Source: Pirellulales bacterium (GTDB lineage: Bacteria > Planctomycetota > Planctomycetia > Pirellulales > Lacipirellulaceae). Taken from it: a DNA stretch of 64,000 nt. The stretch spans positions 1,612,001 to 1,676,000 of the forward strand of contig JALHQZ010000002.1 in NCBI GenBank assembly GCA_022841705.1. Direction: 5' to 3'. A program made the translations under genes and the position numbers. Below are positions 52,982-61,173 of the stretch, piece by piece (positions within the stretch are counted from its first letter, which is position 1; each line of letters opens with the position of its first letter). The notes beneath the pieces are model-generated. The model was not told where the DNA came from and did not search any database. It saw nothing but the letters and a program-made list of their open reading frames with translations.

Positions 52982-54500
52982 AATCCATCGCAAAGGCAAA
53001 AGCTTTAAGGGCGCAGCTCGCTATCTCGTGGGGAAAGTGGGTGAACCGTCGCGCGAGCGCGTCGCTTGGACCGAAACGGTCAATCTCGCGGTTCGCAATC
53101 CCGAAAGCGCGTGGCGGGTGATGGCGGCGACGGCGCTCGACCAGCAGCGGCTCAAGCAGCAAGCGGGCGTGCCGAATACCGGCCGCAAGAGCGCCGACCA
53201 TGTGCTGCACTTTACGCTTTCTTGGCACCCTGACGAAGCGCCGAAACTGAATCGGGACGAGATGCTTCGGGCGACGCGGACAATCCTGCACATCATGGGC
53301 GCCGGCGAGCATCAAGCGCTCGTCGTCTGTCATCAGGATCGCCAGCAGCCACACGTTCATGTGCTGGTAAACCGAGTGAATCCCCATGATGGCCGGTTTC
53401 TGAGTTCCAGCTATGAAAAGCTCAAAGCGAGCCGGTGGGCGCAGAAATATGAAGAACAGCGGGGCCAAGTGTTTTGTGAGGAGCGGGTCATCAACAACGC
53501 CGCTCGGCAGCGTGGCGAGTATACCCGCGGAAAGAAGGACCAGACGCGACATATTCATGACCTCGCTCCACCCAGCCGCAAAGCTGAACCGCGGCGGCAG
53601 CGGATCGTGGATGAGCATCGTCGGCAAGCGGCTGCGCTCAAAGCCGCCGAGCGGGCCCAGCAAACGCGGCATCGCGAGGCATGGGACAGCGTGCAAAGCC
53701 GGCACATGAAGCTGATTGAGGTCATTCGCTCCAAATCGCAAGCAACCATCGCGAAGAACATCACCCATATCCGCAGTCACTATCGGCCCTTATGGGAACA
53801 CCTTCATCATGAACAGCAAGTAGCTTGGCGGGAGTTTGAACGTCGCGAAGCGGCTGCCTTGGGGCGACTCAAGAACACGCTAAAAGCCCTCGATCTCAAG
53901 CGGTCCGGACGCGCTAAGCCGTCCGGCGGCGCTGAGCGTTCACCAAAACTGACCGACGCGTTTCGTCTCTTGAGCGATGGGGCCGCCCGCCGCCAAGCGG
54001 TCCAGCGCCAGCAGGAGCAAGCAAAACGCGCCCTCGCGTTTCAGCAGCGGTGTGAAGAAGCGGCGGCTACCAAACTGCGAACCGCCGAGCGACAGCGGTA
54101 TCTGGCGGAAGCGGGTCAGCGATATCTCGACGAACGAAGCAGTTTGATACTGACGCAGTCAATGGAACAAGCGAAGCTCAAGCTGCTATGGCGCGAGAAG
54201 GGACAGCGACTCCGCACTCAGGTGCGGGAGCTGAAAGCGCAAGAGCGCAACGTGATCCCTCTCACCCAGCAGTTCACGACGGCCGCACGGGCCGAAGAAG
54301 TTCAGCGCTCACAGGACAGCCGCTCGGCAAAGCCACCAGAAGCTCCCGCTTGCACCGCTTGCAAGCCGAGTGAGCTCTTGCCGAAAGCGGGCGCGGATCA
54401 AGCGGCGAAGCAGGTTGATCAGTGGCAGGCGCTGATCGACAAGCGGTTGGGGAAAGATCGTGATTTGCAGCAGGATCGCGGGGATGACCGTGATCGCTGA
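52971..54500 (+). CDS. MOBP-like relaxase / mobilization nuclease
   Basis: 509 residues from the ATG at 52971. N-terminal relaxase domain: HRKGKSFKGAARYLVGK with the probable catalytic Tyr18 and motif III with HVHVLVNRVNPHDG (H128, H130, N134), the metal-binding HxH. This is the order of the pfam03432 mobilization nuclease group. The C-terminal about 300 residues are coiled and charged, rich in Arg/Gln/Ala. It nicks oriT and pilots the single strand. The frame extends 11 codons upstream, but the ATG overlapping mobC is the natural start. Confidence 0.9.
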   Translation: MVPKIHRKGKSFKGAARYLVGKVGEPSRERVAWTETVNLAVRNPESAWRVMAATALDQQRLKQQAGVPNTGRKSADHVLHFTLSWHPDEAPKLNRDEMLRATRTILHIMGAGEHQALVVCHQDRQQPHVHVLVNRVNPHDGRFLSSSYEKLKASRWAQKYEEQRGQVFCEERVINNAARQRGEYTRGKKDQTRHIHDLAPPSRKAEPRRQRIVDEHRRQAAALKAAERAQQTRHREAWDSVQSRHMKLIEVIRSKSQATIAKNITHIRSHYRPLWEHLHHEQQVAWREFERREAAALGRLKNTLKALDLKRSGRAKPSGGAERSPKLTDAFRLLSDGAARRQAVQRQQEQAKRALAFQQRCEEAAATKLRTAERQRYLAEAGQRYLDERSSLILTQSMEQAKLKLLWREKGQRLRTQVRELKAQERNVIPLTQQFTTAARAEEVQRSQDSRSAKPPEAPACTACKPSELLPKAGADQAAKQVDQWQALIDKRLGKDRDLQQDRGDDRDR

Positions 54501-54521
54501 GCGCTACGGAAAGCTGCGGGA

Positions 54522-55259
54522 TTGTTCAAGATAAAATCTGTTGAACTAAACCTCTGCGCGGGAGGGCCGCCTGATTGCTTTTTCCAAGCCACCGATTCTC
54601 CTCTCTCAGCAAGATCCGCGGCACCGTGCCTCTGCACGGTGAATTATCTTCATCGAAGCGTGTCACTCGCCGCCAAAATCACTGTGAGCTTCACCAAAAA
54701 AAAGGAAGACCCGTTTTACGTGCTCGGTGACAACCGGGCGATTTTGAAGTTTTGTCTCTACGCGGGAGTCAAAATTGGCACAGTGTGTCGGCTGCGGGCG
54801 CAAGACTCTCCCTTTGAGGGGGATGATGCGACGGTGCGGATTTTGGAGAAGGGGGAGAAGCGGAGGACGATTGGGATTCATTTTGCGGCGGCGGAGGCGA
54901 TTCGCGAGTATCTTTCGAAGGCCGGCATCGAGTCGAGGCCGCTCTTTCGGCCGCGGAGTGGGCCCAAGAGCGCTGCGCTGGCCATTCGGCAGATGACCGA
55001 GACGGCGATGTACATGCTGATTCGGAGCTATCTGGAGCAGTTGTCGGGTTCCATGCGAACCGGCGAAGATGGTCGCAGGCACTGTCTTTACTCGCCCCAC
55101 TCGCTCCGCGCGACGACGGCGACGCTACTTTTGGAAGCCGGCGTTGATATTCGTAAAGTGCAGGAACTCTTGGGGCATAGGCACGTCACCACCACGCAAG
55201 TCTATGACAAGCGTCGGAGAACAACCAAGGAATCGGCGAGCCATGATGTGCCGATTTGA
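54522..55259 (+). pseudogene. Truncated tyrosine recombinase (catalytic half, altered Arg I)
   Basis: The frame holds 245 residues, but only those after about residue 50 look like an integrase. They start at GDNRAILKFCLYAGVKIGTVCRL, read in two parts, where the first catalytic Arg (usually GLRxSE) is Lys in GVKIGTV. Later motifs remain: HSLRATTATLL, LLGHRHVTTTQVYDKRRR. The N-terminal core-binding domain is missing. It is likely a decayed fragment marking the right end of the mobile region, 21 bases after the relaxase gene. A functional truncated recombinase cannot be excluded. Confidence 0.65.
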
Positions 55260-55317
55260 CAGCCACCTTGAACTCGCGGTCAGGAGGTCCGCGTGAGAAG
55301 TCTGCTTCCCACTACCG

Positions 55318-56160
55318 CTAAACCTGCGACTGGCCCAACCAACTCCGCAATCCTACGGTGATTCGAAAGAGATAAAGACGGATGAGCTGTGACATGTAGT
55401 GCCATTGCACAACCCACGTCAATTTGCTTGTCCCAAATTTTCGCTCCCGAAAGTCGATCGGAATTTCAACGATCCTGCTGCATCGACATCGAACCATAAG
55501 CTCCAGTCCGATTTTGAAGCCGACAAGGTTCAGCCTACCTGCTCTGCTCAAGGTCGACCGACGAAGTGCGAAGAAACCGGCCATTGGATCATGGATTCGA
55601 ACTAGAGGCGCCGCCAACCACGTCGCAACCCGTGAACGAAGTCGTCGGGTCTGCTTCCACTCCTCCGCGATTCGTCCTCCCTGACAGTAGCGACTGCCAA
55701 CCACAAAATCAGCGTCCGATTCGAGCAAGGTTTTGACGAGTTTTGGCAAGGATTCTGGAGGATGAGAAAGATCAGCATCCATCACCACTATGATTTCTCC
55801 CGCAGCTCGCTCCATTCCGTAGACAGCAGCGCTCGACAAGCCTCTGGCATTCTTTCTCACTTCGAGCCGAAATGGAAAGTTCGCACTCAGGACCTTGCAT
55901 ACCTCAAAGGTGGTATCGGGACTGTCATCGTCAACCACAATCAATTCGTAGCGATAGAGTGAAGCGATGGCCGTATCGATCCTTGTTGCCAGTTCCTTGA
56001 GATTCTCAGATTCACAGTACGTTGGTACAATTACTGACACCAATTGGGCGCCCAATTCGCTGGGCATCGATGTGGTCCGCTCGATTTGTCGTTGCTTAAG
56101 CATAATGAGGACTTGTATTGGTAGAGCACGTTTGATGCTACAATGCTCGTGAGATGCCAT
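55318..56160 (-). CDS. GT2 glycosyltransferase, DPM1-like
   Basis: About 280 residues. GT2 fold with VSVIVPTYCESENLKELA, LIVVDDDSPDTT, VMDADLSHPPESL with the DxD motif, and a long second half with VGSRYCQGGRIAEEWK and MAGFFALRRS, which is the polyprenyl-phosphate mannose/glucose synthase type (DPM1). No strong membrane segments, like soluble DPM1 proteins. The start at 56160 follows AGGA; an alternative TTG at 56187 is weaker, and other ATGs lie inside. It would make polyprenyl-phosphate sugar, the donor for ArnT-like transferases such as the one at 61174. Confidence 0.88.
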   Translation of the reverse strand: MASHEHCSIKRALPIQVLIMLKQRQIERTTSMPSELGAQLVSVIVPTYCESENLKELATRIDTAIASLYRYELIVVDDDSPDTTFEVCKVLSANFPFRLEVRKNARGLSSAAVYGMERAAGEIIVVMDADLSHPPESLPKLVKTLLESDADFVVGSRYCQGGRIAEEWKQTRRLRSRVATWLAAPLVRIHDPMAGFFALRRSTLSRAGRLNLVGFKIGLELMVRCRCSRIVEIPIDFRERKFGTSKLTWVVQWHYMSQLIRLYLFRITVGLRSWLGQSQV

Positions 56161-56204
56161 GAACCTGTATCCTAACGACTTGCTCAACGGAGTTCATCTC
56201 GAAT

Positions 56205-56999
56205 ATGGCTAGATGCAATCGCGGTGTGACGCTTATCGAGCTTCTTGTGGTCATCGGCATCATTGGCGTACTGGTTGGACTACTGTTGCCCGCCGTTCAA
56301 TACGCGCGTGAGTCAGCTCGCAGAACGTCGTGCGCTAACAATCTCAAACAGATTGGCATGGCGATAATCCAACACGAGCAATCTCATGGTCACCTCCCAA
56401 CGGGGGGCTGGGGCGCCGAATGGGTCGGTGACCCCGACGCCGGGTTTGCCGAGAAGCAACCGGGGGGATGGATTTTTAATGTACTTCCTTATCTTGAAGA
56501 GAATGACATCCGTGCGATTGGAAGCGGCGAGCCAGCTGCCGCGAAAAGGGTCAGTCGAATAAAGCTAGTTCAATCCCCGCTTACTGTTTTTCACTGCCCC
56601 AGTCGTCGTCAGGCGAAGCTCTATCCCTATACCGGTCCACCTCGTCTTCGAAACGCCGACCCGCCCGCAGCAGTTGCCAAAACCGACTACGCGATCAACG
56701 GTGCTGTATCTCCTCCTCGTGACGCATTTTCAGAAGGCGACCTCAAGACTCCACTAGGGAAAACGGTGCTCGCCGCAGAAAAATCCCTTTCGGACCTCCA
56801 ATATGAGGATGGGATGGGTGATGGTGATCAACTTTCGATGTACTCGGGCGACTCAACTGATGTCCGTCGAGTTACAACGGCGACGAGGTCGGCAGACAGC
56901 TCAGCAGCTGGGGGCTTCGGCAGCGCACATACCTACGGATGCAACGTGGTCTATGGAGATGGTTCCCTACGGTTTTTATCGTACGATGACGGGATGTGA
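56205..56999 (+). CDS. DUF1559 protein with prepilin-like N-terminus
   Basis: 264 residues. Type III prepilin-like signal ([20 protein letters not shown], with the +5 Glu), then helix [20 protein letters not shown], and the conserved DUF1559 blocks [18 protein letters not shown] and the C-terminal [15 protein letters not shown]. Planctomycetes carry many such proteins. It is the first gene of the plus-strand part of the envelope locus, 55 bases before the cytidylyltransferase. Confidence 0.93.
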   Translation: MARCNRGVTLIELLVVIGIIGVLVGLLLPAVQYARESARRTSCANNLKQIGMAIIQHEQSHGHLPTGGWGAEWVGDPDAGFAEKQPGGWIFNVLPYLEENDIRAIGSGEPAAAKRVSRIKLVQSPLTVFHCPSRRQAKLYPYTGPPRLRNADPPAAVAKTDYAINGAVSPPRDAFSEGDLKTPLGKTVLAAEKSLSDLQYEDGMGDGDQLSMYSGDSTDVRRVTTATRSADSSAAGGFGSAHTYGCNVVYGDGSLRFLSYDDGM

Positions 57000-57054
57000 G
57001 GCTATCACAGTCGATATAATCTAGAGTTCAACTCAGGCCGAATCGAGCGACAGC

Positions 57055-57447
57055 ATGACTCGTGTGTTCACGGAGGGTGTGTTCGACCTTTTTCACATCG
57101 GGCATCTTCGCGCTCTTGAGCGGGCATATTCGTATGGTGACTACCTGATCGTCGGCGTGCATAACGACTTCGATGTCGCCACTTACAAGCGAACACCCGT
57201 AATCCCCTTTGCCCAGCGTCTTGAGATCGTGAAGAGCATCCGCTGCGTATCACAGGTTCTTGAAGTGCCGCTAGCGGTTGATGAATCTTTCTACCGTCTT
57301 CATCGCATCGACCTACACGTTCAAGGCGACGATGTTGGCGACCACTACGTTGTCGGCAAGAGGCTCAAGCTCATCAAGTTCATCGGTCGAGACCCGACTA
57401 CTTCAACGACAGAGATCATTGATCACATCAAGGCGTACTTTTCTTGA
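57055..57447 (+). CDS. Cytidylyltransferase-like protein (HIGH motif)
   Basis: 130 residues, about the length of GlpT/TagD-type glycerol-3-phosphate or one domain of ethanolamine-phosphate cytidylyltransferase. HIGH at residues 14-17 after VFTEGVFDLF, a VGVHND block, and a C-terminal GRDPTTSTTEIIDHI where the family has RTxGxSTTxII. It would form CDP-alcohol from CTP and an alcohol phosphate. Together with the fused phosphotransferase at 58111 this is a Kennedy-like branch; the alcohol (ethanolamine, glycerol or other) cannot be told. Confidence 0.87.
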   Translation: MTRVFTEGVFDLFHIGHLRALERAYSYGDYLIVGVHNDFDVATYKRTPVIPFAQRLEIVKSIRCVSQVLEVPLAVDESFYRLHRIDLHVQGDDVGDHYVVGKRLKLIKFIGRDPTTSTTEIIDHIKAYFS

Positions 57448-57504
57448 TGTATCGCTTTGCTGAGCACAAAAGACGGCCGTTTATCCAATCGCCGACAGCT
57501 CCCT

Positions 57505-58122
57505 ATGGATGGCATCCTCCCAACTAGCTTATCGTATGCTGGCCTGTTCGCACTCGTTGCGTTAACCGCTTGCGGGCTGCCTGTTCCGGAGGAGGCCGTG
57601 ATTGGAGCGGCTGGCGTACTAAGTTCGAATGACCAGCTGCATATAGGCCTTGCGTATGCGGCATGCCTCCTAGGGGTGCTCGTAGGTGATTCAGGTGTGT
57701 ATGCCCTGGGCTACTACGGAATGCAGTTATCACAATGGCGGTACACCATTAAGCCTGAAAACCAACTGTCCCGTCATATAGTTCGCCTCAATACGTTAGC
57801 ATCTCAGCGTCCACTGTACCTCATGCTATTAGCGCATCTCACAATTGGCTTTCGCCCACTTGTCTACTTCACTCTCGGCGTTAACAGAACTGGTTTTGCC
57901 TCGTTCGCAGCCTCCGAGTTGCTTTGTGCGGGTGCGATTACAACGGTGTGTTTCGGAGGCGGCTACTTTGCCAGCGAGGTGTTTTTTGGATGGTTTCAGA
58001 TAATAGAGTTTGGTCTAACGACATTCTTCGTCGCAGTCGCCCTCATTGCCTTAGTTGCTTGGCTTGTATCGCGAACCTTGAATTCTGACTCATGTCAACC
58101 AGATGATCGATCATCGAACTGA
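57505..58122 (+). CDS. DedA-family membrane protein
   Basis: About 205 residues from ATG 57505 (a TTG at 57457 is less likely). DedA features: ALVALTACGLPVPEEAVIGA (the re-entrant helix with the conserved acidic pair), LAYAACLLGVLVGDSGVYAL, then HLTIGFRPLVYFTLGV with the conserved Arg, and terminal helices. DedA proteins move polyprenyl-phosphate or phospholipids across the membrane. Its stop overlaps the stop of the convergent fusion gene by 12 bases. Placed here, it could recycle the lipid used by the phosphotransferase enzymes. Confidence 0.87.
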   Translation: MDGILPTSLSYAGLFALVALTACGLPVPEEAVIGAAGVLSSNDQLHIGLAYAACLLGVLVGDSGVYALGYYGMQLSQWRYTIKPENQLSRHIVRLNTLASQRPLYLMLLAHLTIGFRPLVYFTLGVNRTGFASFAASELLCAGAITTVCFGGGYFASEVFFGWFQIIEFGLTTFFVAVALIALVAWLVSRTLNSDSCQPDDRSSN

Positions 58123-61100
58123 TTCATCCAGCGATTGAGGCCAGATGCGGTTATCTTCAAGCAATTTCTGATTGAGATGTATTCTTGCGACCTCCCTGCG
58201 AAATTTTTCGAGCATTTCACTGCCTTGATACTTGTCGATAACATCGCACTTCTCATCTGGGTCTTGCTTAAGATTGAACAGGTATTCCCCAGGCACTCTT
58301 AAGGACTGCACATACTTGAAGGGAAACTCAACAATACACAAGCGGGTGCCGTCGTATGGTTGTATCATCGCTACAGGCTTAGGAGCATTGTCTTTGCCAA
58401 TGATCGATCGGCCTTGGAAGTGATTGGGGGTGTTGACATCAAGCAAGTCGAGAATTGTTGGCGGAATGTCAATCTGACTGTAGGCGGAATTCGTTATTCG
58501 TTGCGGTACAAGTCGACTGGGCGACCAGATCAGCAGCGGAATGCGAAAGTTTTCTTCGTAGAATCGGTATTCGTTAAAATAGTTGCCATGCTCTCCCGCA
58601 GGAAAACTATGGTCACCAGTGATGACTATCAGGCTGTTCCGGTAGCGTGGTCGCGCGGCTAATTCTGAAAAAAATGTACCGAGGTATTTGTCCGACAGGT
58701 GAATCGAGTTCGCAAACCACTGTTTACGATCGGTAGGAGTGGGGTACAGGTATCGTTGGTCTGCTGGCATTTCCTTAAACGGATAGTGATGCGAAGTAGT
58801 CATGACAGTCACGAATAACGGGGACTCACTATCCTCAACGCTTTTATCCAAGAAGCGAAACACCTTCTCAAACGTTTTATTGTCTTGCAGACCCCACCCC
58901 CATACATACTTGCTTTCGTCTGGTTCGACGAAGGAGCCATCCATGCCATGCACTTCATCGAATCCCAGATGCACCATATAGTCACCGATTCGATCAAACG
59001 CCAATTGCTGCTGCGATTGGAAGAAATAGGTGCGATATCCCTGCATGCGCAAGATATGGGCAAGCGAATGCACTCGCAGATCGGGAAACGATGTCGATTC
59101 TTTGCCCCAATAACTTGGTAAGACGGAGCACAGCGTTGGTGGATAAGCTCGCGCAGTTTGTACAGAATTACCGTAGAAACGATCAACAAAGACCCCTTCC
59201 TCAATCTTTGAATTGAAAACCGGAGTGTATTCGCGACCATCAGGAGTAGATTTCTCGACGAAGTTGGCGTTGAATGACTCCATCATGATCAAGAACACGT
59301 GCGGCCGCGGCTTCGCTTGATCGCGGGCTTCGTTATGCTTTGCAATCTGCACATAAGGATACTTCTCGACTGTCGGTAGATTCGGATAGGAATAACGGCC
59401 TACAGAATAGTCGAAGGCTGTACGAGCAAAATAGGTCAGTTCGTTATGTCGACTCAGCGGCGACGCAAGAAGAATAGCCAGCAACAGTAAATGAAGAGCT
59501 AGGCACTGCTGACGGTATCGCGGCTTAGGCCAAGCCTTGAATGAACTGGTCGCGATTGCTAGTAAAGCTACGCCCAGGACCGCATTGATTCCCAAAAGCG
59601 CTTGTTCGAGAGAAATGCTTTGGGTAGCCATCGCAATTGATGGGGGGTAGAACATTTCAGCATGATTGTCACCGACAAAGTAGAAATCCAAGGGGTGCTC
59701 AAGGAACAAATGTGCCCCCTGAAGAATCAAAAACAATACGGTTAGAAGTATGTTGCTGACTTGTCTTAACCTCAGTCGCGACCGAAACAGTAGGTTCGGA
59801 ATCTGAAACACAACGACAATTGCTGAAATGCTGACTCCAATGGACCACAGTGCTTCGGTCCATGCTTGATACCGCTGATGTTCAAATTGCACTCGCCCCC
59901 ACAACCACACAGCGATCTCCAGTGCGCACACGATCACTATCGGAAGTGAGATATGAATCACCCGATAGGTTGGTACTTCTCCGCTTACTTGATGGAGTGC
60001 GAAGTCCTCGCCCCTCTCGCCCTCCCATCTGCGTGAGTTGATAGGGACGATAGCCTGGTGATCAGTGGTATCCTGATCAGCAGGAAGTGTTAGTATACGT
60101 ACGTCCAACTTCTTGCAGATAAATGCTGTCGTCGCTACGAACTGCCCAATTAACTTCGACACCATCGTGACTATAGCGCAGCATAGTGCGAGATCACGAA
60201 TAAACCAGGAATAAGGCCCGCGAGCAGTGAAGGTGCTCGCACAGAGTGCTACCCCGGAGATAGTCAACACTAAATCGGAAGCACTGTATTTGGCGCCAAT
60301 CAAATGACTTCTCATCAGGTCGCCCACGTGCTTTAGTCCCACAAGGCCGATAAGAAATGGGGCAAGCGTGCGCCAATTCGATGGCCCTTCAGTCGTAAGA
60401 AGCTCATGGATCATCCAAATCCAGATGAGACCAATGTTGAGGCCAACCCCCAAAACTTGCCATCGTCGCACGTCTCGCCGAAGTGCGCCCGCCACAGCAG
60501 CGATCGTTCCGCTCAGCGCAGACAAGCCGAACCATTCGGCGATGGTAAGTCCATAGATCGAATACTGCCAAAAACTCAGTCCGAACAAGGCGCAACAGGT
60601 CAAGAAAGCGGTAGCCGCGAGATTTGCCTCAACATCGCCTAGCAAGGGAAGGCGCATGCATCCAGTATGCCAGCGATCCCAGGCCGTTGCCCAGAATGCC
60701 AGCATGGCCCCTGTAACCAGCGCGCTCTGCCAATACAGGTTCAATCCCACGAGCCGAGTTAAGGCAATCGGGATGAGAAATGCCGCGATTCCGTCTAGCC
60801 AATGATCAAGAAAATCTCCTAGTGGTCCCGACGAACCAGTTCGCTGCGCATGAAGCCCATCAGCGTTATCCAACGCGGCGTAAACGACAATTCCGATAGC
60901 CGGCAGAAGAAGCCAGAGAGTCGAGGTCAACTCGCTTTCAGCGAACACAAGTACAAACAGGCAACTTGCCGCGACGGCGACATTTGCCGCTATCGTTACC
61001 AGGTTTGGAGCTAGCCAAAGTGGAAAGTGTCGAGCTAGGGGCTCGCTTATCCAACGACGAAAAATAGGCGTCACCAGCGATGCGTTCTCGCACCGGTATT

Positions 61101-61143
61101 CGTAGCGCAACACCCGATCAGCATCTTGTAACCTAGCACTCAT
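58111..61143 (-). CDS. Fusion of CDP-alcohol phosphotransferase and LtaS-like sulfatase-fold transferase
   Basis: 1010 residues. N-terminal domain (about 20-370, multiple membrane helices) has the CDP-alcohol phosphotransferase signature: D92, D95, G96, A99, G109, D113 and D117 in the DxxDGxxAR-x8-GxxxDxxxD spacing, with the usual Arg100 replaced by Gln and Arg at 101. The block QRTGSSGPLGDFLDH is like choline/ethanolamine phosphotransferases. More helices follow, and the C-terminal domain (about 615-960) is LtaS/EptA-like: HVFLIMMESFNANF, candidate catalytic Thr in NSVQTARAYPP, and VITGDHSFPAGEHG. GGAG precedes the ATG. It is 30 bases after the glycosyltransferase gene. Confidence 0.87.
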   Translation of the reverse strand: MSARLQDADRVLRYEYRCENASLVTPIFRRWISEPLARHFPLWLAPNLVTIAANVAVAASCLFVLVFAESELTSTLWLLLPAIGIVVYAALDNADGLHAQRTGSSGPLGDFLDHWLDGIAAFLIPIALTRLVGLNLYWQSALVTGAMLAFWATAWDRWHTGCMRLPLLGDVEANLAATAFLTCCALFGLSFWQYSIYGLTIAEWFGLSALSGTIAAVAGALRRDVRRWQVLGVGLNIGLIWIWMIHELLTTEGPSNWRTLAPFLIGLVGLKHVGDLMRSHLIGAKYSASDLVLTISGVALCASTFTARGPYSWFIRDLALCCAIVTMVSKLIGQFVATTAFICKKLDVRILTLPADQDTTDHQAIVPINSRRWEGERGEDFALHQVSGEVPTYRVIHISLPIVIVCALEIAVWLWGRVQFEHQRYQAWTEALWSIGVSISAIVVVFQIPNLLFRSRLRLRQVSNILLTVLFLILQGAHLFLEHPLDFYFVGDNHAEMFYPPSIAMATQSISLEQALLGINAVLGVALLAIATSSFKAWPKPRYRQQCLALHLLLLAILLASPLSRHNELTYFARTAFDYSVGRYSYPNLPTVEKYPYVQIAKHNEARDQAKPRPHVFLIMMESFNANFVEKSTPDGREYTPVFNSKIEEGVFVDRFYGNSVQTARAYPPTLCSVLPSYWGKESTSFPDLRVHSLAHILRMQGYRTYFFQSQQQLAFDRIGDYMVHLGFDEVHGMDGSFVEPDESKYVWGWGLQDNKTFEKVFRFLDKSVEDSESPLFVTVMTTSHHYPFKEMPADQRYLYPTPTDRKQWFANSIHLSDKYLGTFFSELAARPRYRNSLIVITGDHSFPAGEHGNYFNEYRFYEENFRIPLLIWSPSRLVPQRITNSAYSQIDIPPTILDLLDVNTPNHFQGRSIIGKDNAPKPVAMIQPYDGTRLCIVEFPFKYVQSLRVPGEYLFNLKQDPDEKCDVIDKYQGSEMLEKFRREVARIHLNQKLLEDNRIWPQSLDESVR

Positions 61144-61173
61144 GCTTGCTCTCCATAACTGTCGGGTTGGAGG

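Larger units (their letters stand above)
28017..55259. mobile_element. Putative integrative mobilizable element(s), composite
   Basis: The stretch from the first tyrosine recombinase to the integrase fragment at 54522 contains a second integrase with an embedded tRNA core, an excisionase-like protein, a VirD4-like coupling protein, mobC, a relaxase, a hairpin-rich candidate oriT, ArdC, a primase-like protein, a toxin pair and the IetAS defence genes. It lacks visible VirB4, VirB6 or VirB10 genes, so it would need a helper channel. Exact ends are not defined: I see no matching direct repeat of the tRNA core in the window. It may be two elements side by side, one left of 34253 and one right of it. 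Confidence 0.6.

Noticed and set aside
28017..55259. A self-transmissible conjugative element
   Set aside because: Relaxase, MobC and a coupling protein are present, but no VirB4-like ATPase or channel proteins were found, so mobilizable is the safer term.
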